Assembly (NCBI RefSeq): GCF_950295315.1 | Contig: NC_080166.1 | Coordinates: 99,577,141-99,641,140, forward strand | From: Erinaceus europaeus | Lineage: Eukaryota; Chordata; Mammalia; Eulipotyphla; Erinaceidae | DNA length: 64,000 nt | Reading direction: 5' to 3' | In this document: positions 1 through 14,450 of the stretch, piece by piece | Layout of the letters: the number at the start of each line of letters is the position of its first letter | Position numbering within the stretch: position 1 is the first letter of the stretch | Position numbers and translations under genes: made by a program | The notes under the pieces: model-generated | Databases searched by the model: none | Told to the model about the DNA's origin: nothing | Seen by the model: the letters and a program-made list of their open reading frames with translations, nothing else

Positions 1-399
1 CTAAGTTAACTTTAAGTTTATTGCACTTACTTGTTTAATGATTATGATAAAGGTTGTCATAGGGACAATGATTATTCTTTAGTTGATATATATATTTTAG
101 CAGTATATCAACTGAACAATTGTATACAGTGTTTATTCTAAAGATTATTGAGGGGTGACAATAATGCTGGTACTGTCAGAAAAGATTAGATTTATCTTTC
201 TTTTGTGTAGTTATTTGAGTAGATAAGATGATTGAGGCAAGTGAAGTAGAGGGTATGAGAGGAGACTGAGTAGGCCTAAGTAGTAAAGATTGGATTAGAC
301 TATTTGTGATGCCTTCTTCTGGCCTTTATACTTGCTTTCTGAGATTATTAGACATAAGTCCAATCACTCAGAAGTATTGAACACTTTTACTTTGAGGAA
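1..399. other. Non-repetitive stretch, nothing recognised
   Basis: AT-rich DNA without a credible reading frame, SINE head, poly(A) tail or LTR ends. No function is assigned. Confidence 0.5.
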
Positions 400-760
400 T
401 ATAGCTGCCCATAACTTATGCATATGTGTATATGTGTACCCAGTGTCCCAGGCCCTAGCCTTTATCTAGAGTCTGTAACTTTGTTAGAGAGTACACCATT
501 TGAAATGGAACTAGGTAGTCCCATGTGTTCAGAAAGGTCTCATCAGATTATCGGAGTTGGAAGGTTGACATATCAGGCTTGGCATCTCTAGATACAATCA
601 GAAGCAAAAAGGCAGTGGCATCTGGTTGCACTGATTTAGTTGAGGTCAGCAGAGGCACTATAGTAGGATAAGGAATCAAGAGAAGAGGCATCAAGAAATA
701 CAGGTAGAGTCCAGAGGCTCAAGGATTGGGAGAAATAAGGATTTTAAGGAGAATGGAGAA
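400..760 (-). mobile_element. Old L1-A 3'UTR fragment
   Basis: Reads in the same order as the 3'UTR at 1390-1720 but is strongly diverged. Shared landmarks include 'gaaaggtctcatc' (like 'gaaaggtctcacc'), a 'gttgcactgattta...' segment and 'ggattgggagaaata'. It probably predates the neighbouring L1-A. No TSD was found. Confidence 0.55.
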
Positions 761-2180
761 GGATGCACTTTGTAATGCACTTTTATAAAAATATATATAT
801 ATATATTTGCCTCTAAGGTTATCACTGCGGCTCTATACTGGCACTATGAATCCACTGCTCCTGGCAGCCATTTTTTTTTTTTTAATTTAAGAAAGGAGAC
901 ATTAACAAAACCATAGGATAAGAGGGGTACAGTTCCACACAATTCCCACCATCCGATCTCCATATCCCATCCCCTCCCCTCCCCTGATAGCTTTCCTATT
1001 CTCTATCCCTCTGGGAGTTGTGCGTTGCAGAAGGTGGAAGGTCTGGCTTCTGTAATTGCTTTCCCGCTGAACATGGGCATTGACTGGTCCATCCATACTC
1101 CCAGTCTGCCTCTCTCTTTCCCTAGTAGGGTGGGTCTTTGGGGAAGTGGAGCTCCAGTACACATTGGTGGGATCGTCTACCCAGGGAAGTCTGGTCAGCA
1201 TCCTGCTGGCATCCGGAACCTGGTGGCTGAAAAGAGAGTTAACATACAAAGTCAAACAAATTGTTGAACGACCATGGACCTACAGACTGGAGTAGTGCAG
1301 ATGAAGTGTTGGGAGGTATTCCCTGCAGGCTCTTGTGTACTTCAGCTTACAGGTATATATTTTTCCCTAGTTTATGGGCACGTGTGAACATATGCTCTAT
1401 CTCAGGGGACCTTGACTATATCTAGGTTTGGGGACTTTATTGGGGAGTGGAACACCTGGAATGGAATTAGAGAATACTATGCAAGGAAAGGTCTCACCTG
1501 AGTGATGAAGCTGAAGGGTTGTCATTCCACACCTGAAGTCTCTGGACACAGTCTGAAGTGAAGCATGGTGGGGTGGCACTCGTTGCATTGATTGGGTTGT
1601 GATCCGTGGATGCAATATTATTTGATTTGGATTGAGAGAAGCATGCAAGAAAGTGGGCCTCACCTTAAGGTTCTAGGACTGGGGGAAATATAGGCTCTAT
1701 AGTGGAAATATGAGGTTCCTGTTGTCTTAGGGTTCAAGAAGACAATGGATAGTTATTGATATCATCACATTATTTGGTGATTGGGTTAACTTTGGAAAAT
1801 CCCTTTGATAGGGTTTGGGGTATAATACCCAGCATCTTGTATATAGCTGTGCTACCTGTTGCTTCTGTTCTCCCTGGTCTAGGCTTTTGAGAGAGTCAAC
1901 ATATCAAAGACTCAGCCTATGTATTTAAAAAGACTCTGTGTTTTAAGAAGTTCTAGACATATGATCAATTTTTCCCTAAATAGTGGTTTATATGTTTACA
2001 CTTTAATAGGAATATACATAAACACCATTCCCACCACCTAAAGACTGTGTACCATCCCCCCACCCTGTGTGCCGGGAAGCCCAATGGCCACCCTCCCCTT
2101 CACCACAGGCTTTTTACATTGGTGCCCTGCTCTCGATTTACTCAGATCCTGCTTTTAGTTTCCCTTTCTGTTCTTCTTTC

Positions 2181-4340
2181 TCAATTTCTGTTGATGAGTG
2201 GGGACATCCCATATTCATCTTTATCTTTCTGGCTTAGCTCACTTAACACAACTCCTTCTAGCTCCATCCAAGATGGGTCAGAGAAGGTGGGTTCATTGTT
2301 CTTAATAGCTGCATAGTACTCCATTGTGTATATGTACCATAGCTTTCTCAGCCACTCATCTGTTGTTGGGCACCTGGGTTCCTTCCAGGTTTTAGCTATT
2401 ATGAATTGTGCTGCTATGAACATAGATATACACATATTTTTTTGGTTGGGCATTATGGAATCTTTGGGGTATATCCCCAGGAGAAGAATTACTGGCTCAT
2501 ATGGAAGGTCCATGTCTAGCCTTCTGAGAGTTTTCCAGACTGCTCTTCAGAGAGGCTGGACCAATTTACATTCCCACCAGGAGTGCAAAGGGGTTCCTCT
2601 GACCCCACAGCCTCTCCAGTATCTGTTGCTGCTGTCCTTTTTGATGTATGCCATTCTCACAGGAGTGAGGTGGTATCTCAATGTTGTCTTTATTTACATT
2701 TCTCTGACAATCAGCGACCTGGAAAGTTTTTCTTTTTTTTTTTTTTATTTTGAATAGTTTATTGATGATTTAATAGTAATTTATAAAATTATAAGATAAT
2801 AGGAGTATAGTTAATTCCATAATGTTCCCACCACCAGATTTCTGTGTCCCCATCCCTTCCACTAAAAACTACTGTAGTTCTCCCAAGGTTGCAGATATGG
2901 GATGACTTTATATCTATACTTAACTACCTGTATCTATTTATATCTGTATATATGTCTCAATATACATATATTTTTGCCCATTTTCTATAGTCATTTCTTC
3001 ACTTCCTTTCTAACAAACATTTCTACCCATTATTACTTCCCAGTATTCTTACTTTTTTTTTCTTTTTTTTTTTTTTTTAATTTTTTATTTAAGAAAGGAT
3101 TAGTGAACAAAAGCATAAGGTAGGAGGGGTACAACTCCACACAATTCCCACCACCCAATCCCCATAACCCACTCCCTCCCATGGTAGCTTTCCCATTCTC
3201 TATCCCTCTGGGAGCATGGACCCAGGGTCGTTGAGGGTTGGAGAAGGTAGAAGGTCTGGCTTCTGTAGTTGCTTCCCCGCTGAACATGGGCGTTGACTGG
3301 TCGGTCCATACCCCCAGTCTGCCTCTCTCTTGGAAAGTTTTTCATGTTTGTTAGCCTTTTGGATCTACTCTGAAGTGAATGTTTTGTTCATATCCTCTGC
3401 CCATTTTTGGATGTAGTCATTTGCTTTTTTGGTGCTAAGATTGCTGAGTTTTTTTTTTATATTTTAATGTTTAGTCTCTTGTCTGATGTATGGCATATGA
3501 AGATCCTCTCCCATTCTGTGAGGGGTCTCTTTGTTTGTGTGATAGTTTCTTTGGCTGTGCAGAAGCTTTTCAATTTGATGTAGTCCCCTTGGTTTGTTTC
3601 TGCTTTAGTCTTCCTTGCAATTGGGTTTGTTTCATCAAATATGTCCTTGAGGTGTAGGTGGGAAAGTGTTCCACCAATATTTTCCTCTAAGTATTTGATA
3701 GTTTCTGGTCTAACATCCATGTTCTTGATCCACTTGGAGTTGATTTTTGTTTCTGGTGAGATAAGGTGGTTCAATTTCATTCTTCTGCATGTTTCAACCC
3801 AGTTTTCCCAGCAGCACCATTTATTGAAGAGAGCCTCCTTCTTCCATTTAATATTTTGGGCCCCCTTATCAAAGATTAGAATGTCGATAGGTGTGGGGGT
3901 TTAGTTCTGGGCTTTCAATTCTGTTCCACTGGTCTGTGTGCCTATTTTTGTTCCAGTACCCGGCTGTTTGGATGATGATGGCCTTATAATATAGTTTGAG
4001 ATCTGGGAGTGTGGTGCCTCCATTTCTGTTTCTTTTCCTCAAGATGGTTTTGGCAATTCTAGGTGTTTTCAGGTTCCAGATAAATGATTGTAGTTTTTGT
4101 TCTATTTTCTTAAAGAAGCTTGGTGGAAATTTGATGGGTATTGCATTAAATTTGTATATGGCTCTGAGGAAAATATTTATTTTGATGATATTTATTCTTC
4201 CAATTCATGAGCATGGGATGTCTTTCCATTTCTTGGTATCAGTTTCTATTTCCTTAAATAGTGACTCATAGTTTTCAGTATACAAGTCTTTCACTTCTTT
4301 GGTCAGCTTTACTCCTAGGTATTTTATTGATTTTGCTGCA
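2181..4340 (-). pseudogene. L1 ORF2 C-terminal remnant
   Basis: Only the C-terminal third of ORF2p (L1 endonuclease/reverse transcriptase, which performs target-primed reverse transcription) is present. Reading leftward one sees 'AAKSIKYLGVKLTKEVKDLY', then '[19 protein letters not shown]' (3780 downward), a damaged cysteine-rich segment near 2560-2640, and 'FIIAKTWKEPRCPTTDEWLR' up to the stop at 2181. Frames are shifted between these blocks and the element is split at 2733-3330. It cannot encode a functional protein: endonuclease and RT catalytic domains lie upstream of the truncation point and are absent. Confidence 0.88.
2733..3330 (-). mobile_element. Composite L1-A 3'UTR plus L1-C tail insertion
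   Basis: A 13-bp repeat TGGAAAGTTTTTC is exact at 2720-2732 and 3331-3343. Reading the minus strand, the insert begins with 260 bp of L1-A 3'UTR (3330-3071) and an internal poly(A) (about 3070-3053). It continues through about 310 bp of L1-C 3' end and finishes in a second poly(A) at 2746-2733, with an AATAAA signal just upstream. One TSD around both parts suggests a single retrotransposition with 3' transduction. It interrupts the ORF2 of the surrounding L1. Confidence 0.8.
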
Positions 4341-4756
4341 CTGGCAGCCATTTCCCCCCCTATTTTATTGAATAGGACAGAGAGATATTGAGAGGAAGGG
4401 GGAGAGAAAGTGGGGGGAGAGAAAGACACCTGCAGACCTGCTTCACCGCCTGTGAAGTGACCCCCCTCCCTGTGGGTATGGATCCAGGGCCTTCAACAGG
4501 GATCCTTTCATGGGTCCTTTCACTTTGTACAATGTGTACTAGGTGTGCTTATCCTGGTGTGCCACCACCCAGCCCTTTAAACTCTATATTTCACACAAAG
4601 ATTAAACAGAAGTATAGACAATAAGGAAAAGTTGTTAAGTGTTTTGATCTGATGGCTAATTTAATTATTTGTTGCAAGTCTTGTGAACCACTTTTATTTA
4701 TCCTCATATGTTTGAAAGTAAACAAAATAGTGAACACATGTTAAGACATGTTACCC

Positions 4757-5370
4757 GAAGATAGCGGACTGAGAAGCTGCTAACAGCGTGTTCTTTGATC
4801 ACATCTTCTGGAAATGGTAGGATTTTCTGCCTTTAGCAGGCCTGTCAATAAGGAGTGACACCAAAGAGGTGATTACAATTTAATTTGGGTTAAGAATTAG
4901 AGTAAAGGTGACACGGACTAGTGGGGCTCCAGACTTCCCAGGCGGCGCCGGGCAAGGCAAGTGCGCCGGGCATTGTCCTCCGCCCGGGAAGGCGGCTCCT
5001 CCGCCGGTTGCAGAGCGCTGCTGGGCGGTGGGCAGAGGACCCGGAGAGAGCACTTTAGGTCGGGGGCTTTCTCTTGGGAGTCTCCAGGGACCACCGCGAC
5101 CCTGAGGGCGGATCCAAAGACTTCTTGAGTATAGCTCTCATTGGATCAAAGGACTTGGAGCTAGTTTTCATTTTCGAGAAATCCTTAAAAAAGGCTGGAG
5201 GGGGGGTTTCCCGGAAGATGGCGGACAGAGAAGCTGCTAGCCACTGAGCTCCAAACACACTCCCCTGGAAACAATAGTATTTTCTGCCTTTAGCAGGCCA
5301 GAAAATAAGGTGTCCTTAGACACCAAGGAGGTGACTATAACTTAATTTGGGTTAAGAATTAGAGTAGGAG
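4757..5370 (+). repeat. Tandem 5'UTR monomers of L1-A
   Basis: The block starting 'gaagatagcggactgagaagc' at 4757 recurs at 5214 as 'gaagatggcggacagagaagc'. Both copies continue through 'ttttctgcctttagcagg' and 'taatttgggttaagaatta'. Period is about 457 bp: one full monomer, then about 155 bp of a second before the unique tether. Mouse A/Tf-type L1s have the same logic of a tandem monomer promoter; sequence relatedness was not tested. Confidence 0.85.
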
Positions 5371-6036
5371 AAAAAATTCTTTTTTTTCCTTTTAATTTTC
5401 AAGCATACATCCTTCCCACCCCCCACCCCCCATAAGCAGTCCCTGGGGACCAGCTCCTAGCAGGATACCCCATACCACCAAACAGGGTGTTTTTTTTTAA
5501 TTCACTGATACACATTTGGGAAATTCCTTGCACTGCTCTTTAATTACAACTCTTTTTCTTATCTTCTCCCTTTTCTCTCTCTTGTCTCTCTCTCTCTCTC
5601 TTTTTTTTTAATCTTGTCATACACTTCTTCTTTCTTCTTTGCCTTTCTGAATTTGTGAGTTACTTTGGGGAAGAAATCTGACACAGAGTGGACTCTCTAT
5701 GTGTGTATCTCTACTCTAGTTACCTTTCCCCTCTTGTTACCCCTAGAATATACAGTGGATAGTAGATTTGCATAACTGTGTATTCTTGCTATCCTCTCTT
5801 TCTTTTCTCTTTCTTCACTGGGATTTGGTTACTATTTTTTCACGGACTGGAGAAATTGTTTGGCTAACTGATAACGATTAAACTACTTCAATACTTACTT
5901 CAGTTGCTACTGTAATTCCGGAGGTTGGTGAGTGCAATTGTCATAAAGGTATTTAGTACAGTGTTACTTGTACTCAAGACACAACAACTGAGGAACAACA
6001 GAGCATAAAAAAAAGAGAAACACATTAATAAAAAAA
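4757..6036 (+). promoter_or_regulatory. L1-A 5'UTR with GC-rich promoter region
   Basis: The segment lies between the 5' TSD and the ORF1 ATG. Positions 4925-5110 are GC- and CpG-rich ('ggcggcgccgggcaagg', 'ccgcccgggaaggcgg') in an otherwise AT-rich window, as expected for an internal L1 RNA polymerase II promoter. Downstream, 5370-6036 is a T/C-rich, non-repeated tether. Promoter activity is inferred from position and composition only. Confidence 0.75.
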
Positions 6037-8038
6037 ATGGGTAGATTAAAAACAAATAAAACTGCTACTCCAATGAATAAAGACAAGAGCCCAGAAGAAA
6101 CTACAAATCAGCCAGAAGTAACCATAGATAAGAAAAGTATGCAAGCAATAATAAACTTATTAATCACAGAAATGAAAACAACATTGGAGGAAAGGAATGG
6201 CAGTATTAGGGAAACAACAGTTGAGACCCCCAAGGAAAATACTGATTATCTTGAGGCAATTAGAGAACTGAAAGCTGAAATAGCTGTAATGAAGAAAGAA
6301 GCTGAGGCAAGGGAAAGCAGACTAACAGAAGCAGAAAACAGAATTAGTCAGACAGAGGATGAGTTAGAGAAAACTAAGAAAGAGGTGAAAGAGCTTAAAA
6401 AGAGATTGAGAGACACTGAAAACAACAACAGAGACATATGGGATGATCTCAAAAGAAGTAAAATTCATATAATTGGCCTGCCAGAGGAAGAAAGAGAGGA
6501 AGGGGAAGCAAACATTCTAGAGGAAATAATAGAAGAAAACTTCCCAGACCTGAATAACAGAAAGGACATCAAGATTCAAGAGGCCCAGAGAGTAGCAAAC
6601 AGAATCAACCCAGACCTGAAGACACCAAGACACATCATAGTCACAATGAGAAGAAGTAAGGATAAAGAAAGGATCCTAAAGGCTGCAAGAGAGAAACAAA
6701 AAGTCAGATACAAGGGAAAACCCATAAGATTATCTGCAGACTTCTCCACTCAAACTCTAAAAGCCAGAAGGGAGTGGCAAGATATCTATCGACTTTTTAA
6801 TATATAGGCTATGTATTTGATATGCGGACTCTCTCAAAAGCCTAGACCAAGTAGATTAGAAGCATCCAATAGCACAGCTATATACAAGATACTGGATACT
6901 GTACAGCAAACCATAACAAAGGGACTTTTCAAAGTTAACCCAAATAAAAAATAATGTGATGATCATATTAACTATCGATTGTCTTTTTGAACCCTAAGAC
7001 AGCAGGAACCTCACATCTTCACTATAGAGCCCCTACTTCCCCCAGTCCTGAAACCCTTGGATAGGGCCCACTTTCTCGTGGGCATCTCCCAATCCAAACC
7101 AAATAATATTGCATCCGCCAATCACAACCTAACCAAAACAACGATTGCCACCTCAACATGCTTCACCTCAGACTGTATCCAGAGACTTCACGTGTGGAAT
7201 GACAATCCTTCAACTTCACTACTTGGGTGAGACCTTTCCTTTTATAGTACACTCTAATTTCATCTCAGGTAGTTCACTTTCTAACTAAGTCCCATAATCT
7301 AGATATACACCAGTTTCTGTGAGAGAGAGCTTATGTGCACACGTATCCATAAACTACTGCAAAATATATACCTGAAAGCAGAAGTACACTAGAGTTTGCA
7401 GTGAGTACCTCCCTAACACTTCCTCTCCACTATTCCAAGCTTGGGATCAATGATTGCTCAACAAATTGTTTGGCTTCATATGTTAACTCTCTTTTCAATC
7501 ACCAGGTTCCAGATGCCACCAGGATGCTGGCCAGGCTTCCCTGGATTGAAGACCCCACCAATGTGTCCTGGAGCTCAGCTTCCCCAGAGACACACCTTAC
7601 TAGGGAAAGAGAGAGGCAACTAGGAGTATAGACCGACCAGTCAACACCCATGTTCAGTGGGGAAGCAATTACAGAAGCCAGACCTTCTACCTTCTGCAAT
7701 CCTCAACGACCCTGGGTCCATGCTCCAAGAGGGCTAAAGAATGGGAAAGCTAACATTTGAGGGGGTGGGTTATGGGGATTGGGTGGTGGGAATTGTGTGG
7801 AGTTGTACCCCTCCTACCTTATGTTTTTGTTCACTAATCCTTTCTTAACTAAAAAATTAAAAAAAAAAGATATCTATCGACCCCTGAATGAAAAAGGGTT
7901 TAAACCAAGGATAATATATCCTGCTAGACTTTCATTCAAGCTAGATGGAGGGATCAAAACCTTCTTAGACAAACAATAGTTAAGGAGGCAACCATCACCA
8001 AGCCGGCCCTGAAAGAGGTACTAAAAGACCTCTTATAA
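6037..8038 (+). pseudogene. L1 ORF1 (RNA-binding chaperone), interrupted
   Basis: ORF1p is the trimeric RNA-binding chaperone of the L1 ribonucleoprotein. The ATG at 6037 opens 'MGRLKTNKTATPMNKDK'. Residues about 70-140 form a heptad-rich coiled coil (EIAVMKKEAEARESRLTEAE region). An RRM-like segment starts near 'KIHIIGLPEEE', and a C-terminal RNA-binding domain includes 'TPRHIIVTMRRSKDKERIL'. The frame is cut after 'EWQDIYR' by an L1 at 6794-7866, so the first open part ends artificially at 6807. The gene resumes at about 7870 with 'RPLNEKGFKPRIIYPARLSF', then has an in-frame TAG after 'FLDKQ' (7977) and a 1-base deletion shortly after. The original end is at 8038. Undisrupted length would be about 304 residues, slightly short for mammals (338 in human). 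Confidence 0.92.
6794..7866 (+). mobile_element. L1-A 3'UTR-only insertion inside ORF1
   Basis: The 15-bp TSD AAGATATCTATCGAC is exact at 6779-6793 and 7867-7881. The insert is 1.07 kb, consists only of L1-A 3'UTR, and ends with 'ttcttaactaaaaaattaaa' plus poly(A). It retains the 3'UTR block that is deleted from the host element's own 3'UTR, so the two are independent copies. Confidence 0.95.
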
Positions 8039-8099
8039 ACAAGAACATCACTATACTACTTGCAATATATCAGAGTAAACAAATTGTTTTTTTAGAACA

Positions 8100-11910
<3,811 letters not shown>

Positions 11911-12749
11911 GTAAGAAGATCTAAAAGGGAAACTAAAAGCAGGACCTGATCAAATTGTAAGTAGGGCACCAAAGTAAAAACCCAGTGGTGAGGGGCAGAC
12001 ATGCAGCTTCCTGGGCCAGTGGTGAGTGGGAGTGGGTGGGAGGGATGGGTCACAGTCTTTTGATGGTGGGAATGGTGTTTATGTACACTCCTAGCAAAAT
12101 GTAGACATATAAATCAGTAGTTAATCAATATGAGAGGGGGGAAATCAACTGTATGTCTCAAAGATTCTCAAAAGACAAACTGAATCTTTTTAATATATAG
12201 GCTATGTAATTGATATGTGGACTCTCTCAAAAGCCTAGACCAAGTAGATTAGAAGCATCCAATAGCACAGCTATATACAAGATATTGGGTACTGTACAGC
12301 AAACCAAAACAAAGGGACTTTTCAAAGTTAATCCATGATTGCTCAACAAATTGTTTGGCTTCATATGTTAACTCTCTTTTCAATCACCAGGTTCCAGATG
12401 TCACCAGGATGCTGGCCAGGTTCCCTGGATTGAAGACCCCACCAATGTGTCCTGGATTCAGCTTCCCCAGAGACACACCTTACTAGGGAAAGAGAGAGGC
12501 AGACTGGGAGTATGGACCGACCAGTCAACGCTCATGTTCAGCGGGGAAGCAATTACAGAAGCCAGACCTTCTACCTTCTGCAACCCTCAACGACCCTGGG
12601 TCCATGCTCCCAGAGGGCTAGAGAATGGGAAAGCTATCATGGGAGGGGGTGGGTTATGGGGATTGGGTGGTGGGAATTGTGTGGAGTTGTACCCCTCCTA
12701 CCTTATGTTTTTGTTCATTAATTCTTTCTTAAATAAAAAATTAAAAAAA
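11911..12749 (+). other. L1-A 3'UTR with internal deletion, and poly(A)
   Basis: The segment runs from the ORF2 stop to the A-rich tail. At about 12332 'ttcaaagttaa' joins 'tccatgattgctc'. The copy at 6794-7866 carries about 507 bp between these landmarks (6941-7447). The G-rich run 'gggagggggtgggttatgg' before the tail recurs in other L1-A copies. Confidence 0.85.
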
Positions 12750-12964
12750 AAGACATGTTACCCATGTTACCTAAAACATCTAATAACAATTATATTTCAT
12801 GATAGGCGTCTTTTCCTCCTAGGTCCTCTTAGCTTTATACCTTCTCTCGTTTGCCTTTCCATTTACTATTGCCTCCTCCCCCCACTCCTGAAGTGGGTTT
12901 GGTGTCCCCCGTTTTAAATTAATTCTCTGTTATTTGTTTAATTGAAAAAATGTAATGAGTCACA

Positions 12965-13127
12965 CAATATATATACAAGAGTATATATAAGAGTATATAT
13001 AAGATATAATATATAACATATAATATACTCTTGTATATAATATATAATATACTCTTGTATAATATACTCTTGCATAATATAATATATAATATACTCTTGT
13101 ATATAATATATAATATACTCTTGTAGT
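12965..13127. repeat. AT-rich minisatellite with inverted segments
   Basis: A unit like 'tataatatataatatactcttg' recurs about five times, with 'ctcttg' as marker. The left edge carries the complement 'caagagtatatata' twice, so the block can also fold on itself. Confidence 0.85.
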
Positions 13128-14241
13128 CACTTTAAATTTTTCAAATGATTGGTACTAGTTCTAGAGCTTGTTCAGTACCCCTAAAGCAAACCCCACATCT
13201 ATTAAACAGTCACTTTGCAATCCCTCCTTCTGCAGATCCTGACAACCATTATTACTCTAGCTCTATGAACACTTCTCTTCTGGATTGTGTGACCATATTC
13301 TAACGGTTAATACTGTCCAAATAAAAAAGTGTTTTCACACTTAGAGTGCTGATCTCATTCCTTTTGGGGAGTTGTGGTGATGGTGATAATTCTTTCAAAA
13401 TTTCCTTTATTATCAGATTTAGTTTGCATGTTAAAAATCATTTATTCTGCTGTGGTAATCAGATAACTGGATTTGAACACTGTTTTGTCATTACACCCGT
13501 TACATTTATATTTGATATCCAGCATGTTAAGCATGCCATCTGTAGCTCTGCATGGATGAATGTGAAAGGAAGCAAGATGATATAATTACTAATTAAGCCA
13601 GTGAAAGAGAGCTAGTATGTATATGTGTGTGTTGTGTTAGGGGATTTACTTCCTACGGTGATCTTGAAACTCAGTAAATCCTAATTGAATACTTACCATG
13701 TAAAAAGTGATGGGGGTTTATAGTAAGGCAGAGTTACTTAAGGATTATCTGGGTGGATTCACACAATGTTAAATCTCTCTAGCAGTCAAGGAAAAAGTAC
13801 AATGTTTTTAGGCTTGTTAACCAAACAGGATGTCAGTTTATTAGATCTTAGGAGCTGGAGAGAACTTGTGCCTGACATAGGTATTATATTTGGTTTTTAT
13901 AACAGTTGATCTTCACATTTGCATCCTTTGAATAGGACTTGAATCAACAGACATTTTTGAAAGCTCTTCCCAACACTTTTGACTGATGATAGACCAAGTA
14001 AGTGATGATTTTTCTTCTTAAGGACTTCAGTAAAAAGCAGAGGTAACCTTCTTAATCTTGAAGCATCCCTTGGAGTTTTGGAATCATTAATTAATAATTT
14101 AGTTATCAGACACACCCATTTGGAAATTAAATGCCTGACCCACAGATGCCTTCTAGCTTGTCAACCTTGTGTTCCCATTTTGAGGAGAAAGATCAGCTTG
14201 GGCTCAATGCCTAATGAGTTGGGAAAGGCAGATATATATAT
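13128..14241. other. Unique sequence, nothing recognised
   Basis: No SINE head, LTR boundary or L1 homology was seen. Short open frames (for example 13346-13585) have no recognisable domain and are treated as chance. Confidence 0.5.
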
Positions 14242-14450
14242 AACTATTTTCCTCTTTATTGGGGGGTTAATGTTTTACATTAGATAGTAAATACAATAGT
14301 TTGTACATGCATAACATTTCTCAGTTTTCCACATAACAATACAACCACCACTAGGCCCTCTGTCATCCTTTTCCAAGACCTGTAATCTCCCCCCACCCAC
14401 CCCAGAGTCTTTTACTTTGGTGCAATGCACCAATTCCAGAACAGTCATCT
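14242..14450 (-). mobile_element. L1-B 3'UTR fragment
   Basis: The minus strand reads '...ttggtgcattgcaccaaagtaaaagactctgg...caataaagag', matching the L1-B tail at 24890-25065. The copy is 5'-truncated. Confidence 0.8.

Larger units (their letters stand above)
874..4340 (-). mobile_element. 5'-truncated L1-A with 13-bp TSD
   Basis: The TSD CTGGCAGCCATTT is exact at 861-873 and 4341-4353. The poly(T) at 871-883 is the reversed poly(A) tail, followed by a 3'UTR of about 1.3 kb and the ORF2 C-terminal third. The copy begins inside the RT/thumb region at residues matching 'AAKSIKYLG'. A separate composite insertion sits at 2733-3330. The target was SINE A. Confidence 0.92.
806..4576 (-). mobile_element. 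SINE A, split by an L1 insertion
   Basis: The reverse-oriented 3' part (gcctct...gaatccactgctcctggcagcc) is at 806-873. The rest resumes at 4354 with 'ggacagagagatattgagagg', 'acacctgcagacctgcttcacc' and the tRNA-like head ending near 4576. The two halves make one SINE of about 290 bp once the 3.5-kb L1 is removed. The flanking (TA)n run at about 789-806 may be its degenerate tail. Confidence 0.85.

Noticed and set aside
2047..2757. Plus-strand frames of 89-143 codons
   Set aside because: They are antisense to L1 ORF2 and 3'UTR, which explain the open frame.
4908..5105. 65-codon GC-rich frame near a CpG-rich patch, as a possible host promoter or first exon
   Set aside because: It lies within the tandem-monomer 5'UTR of the L1 bounded by TSDs.
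12447..12917. 156-codon plus-strand frame
   Set aside because: Runs through the L1 3'UTR and out past the poly(A); the same 3'UTR frame recurs in every copy and carries no domain.
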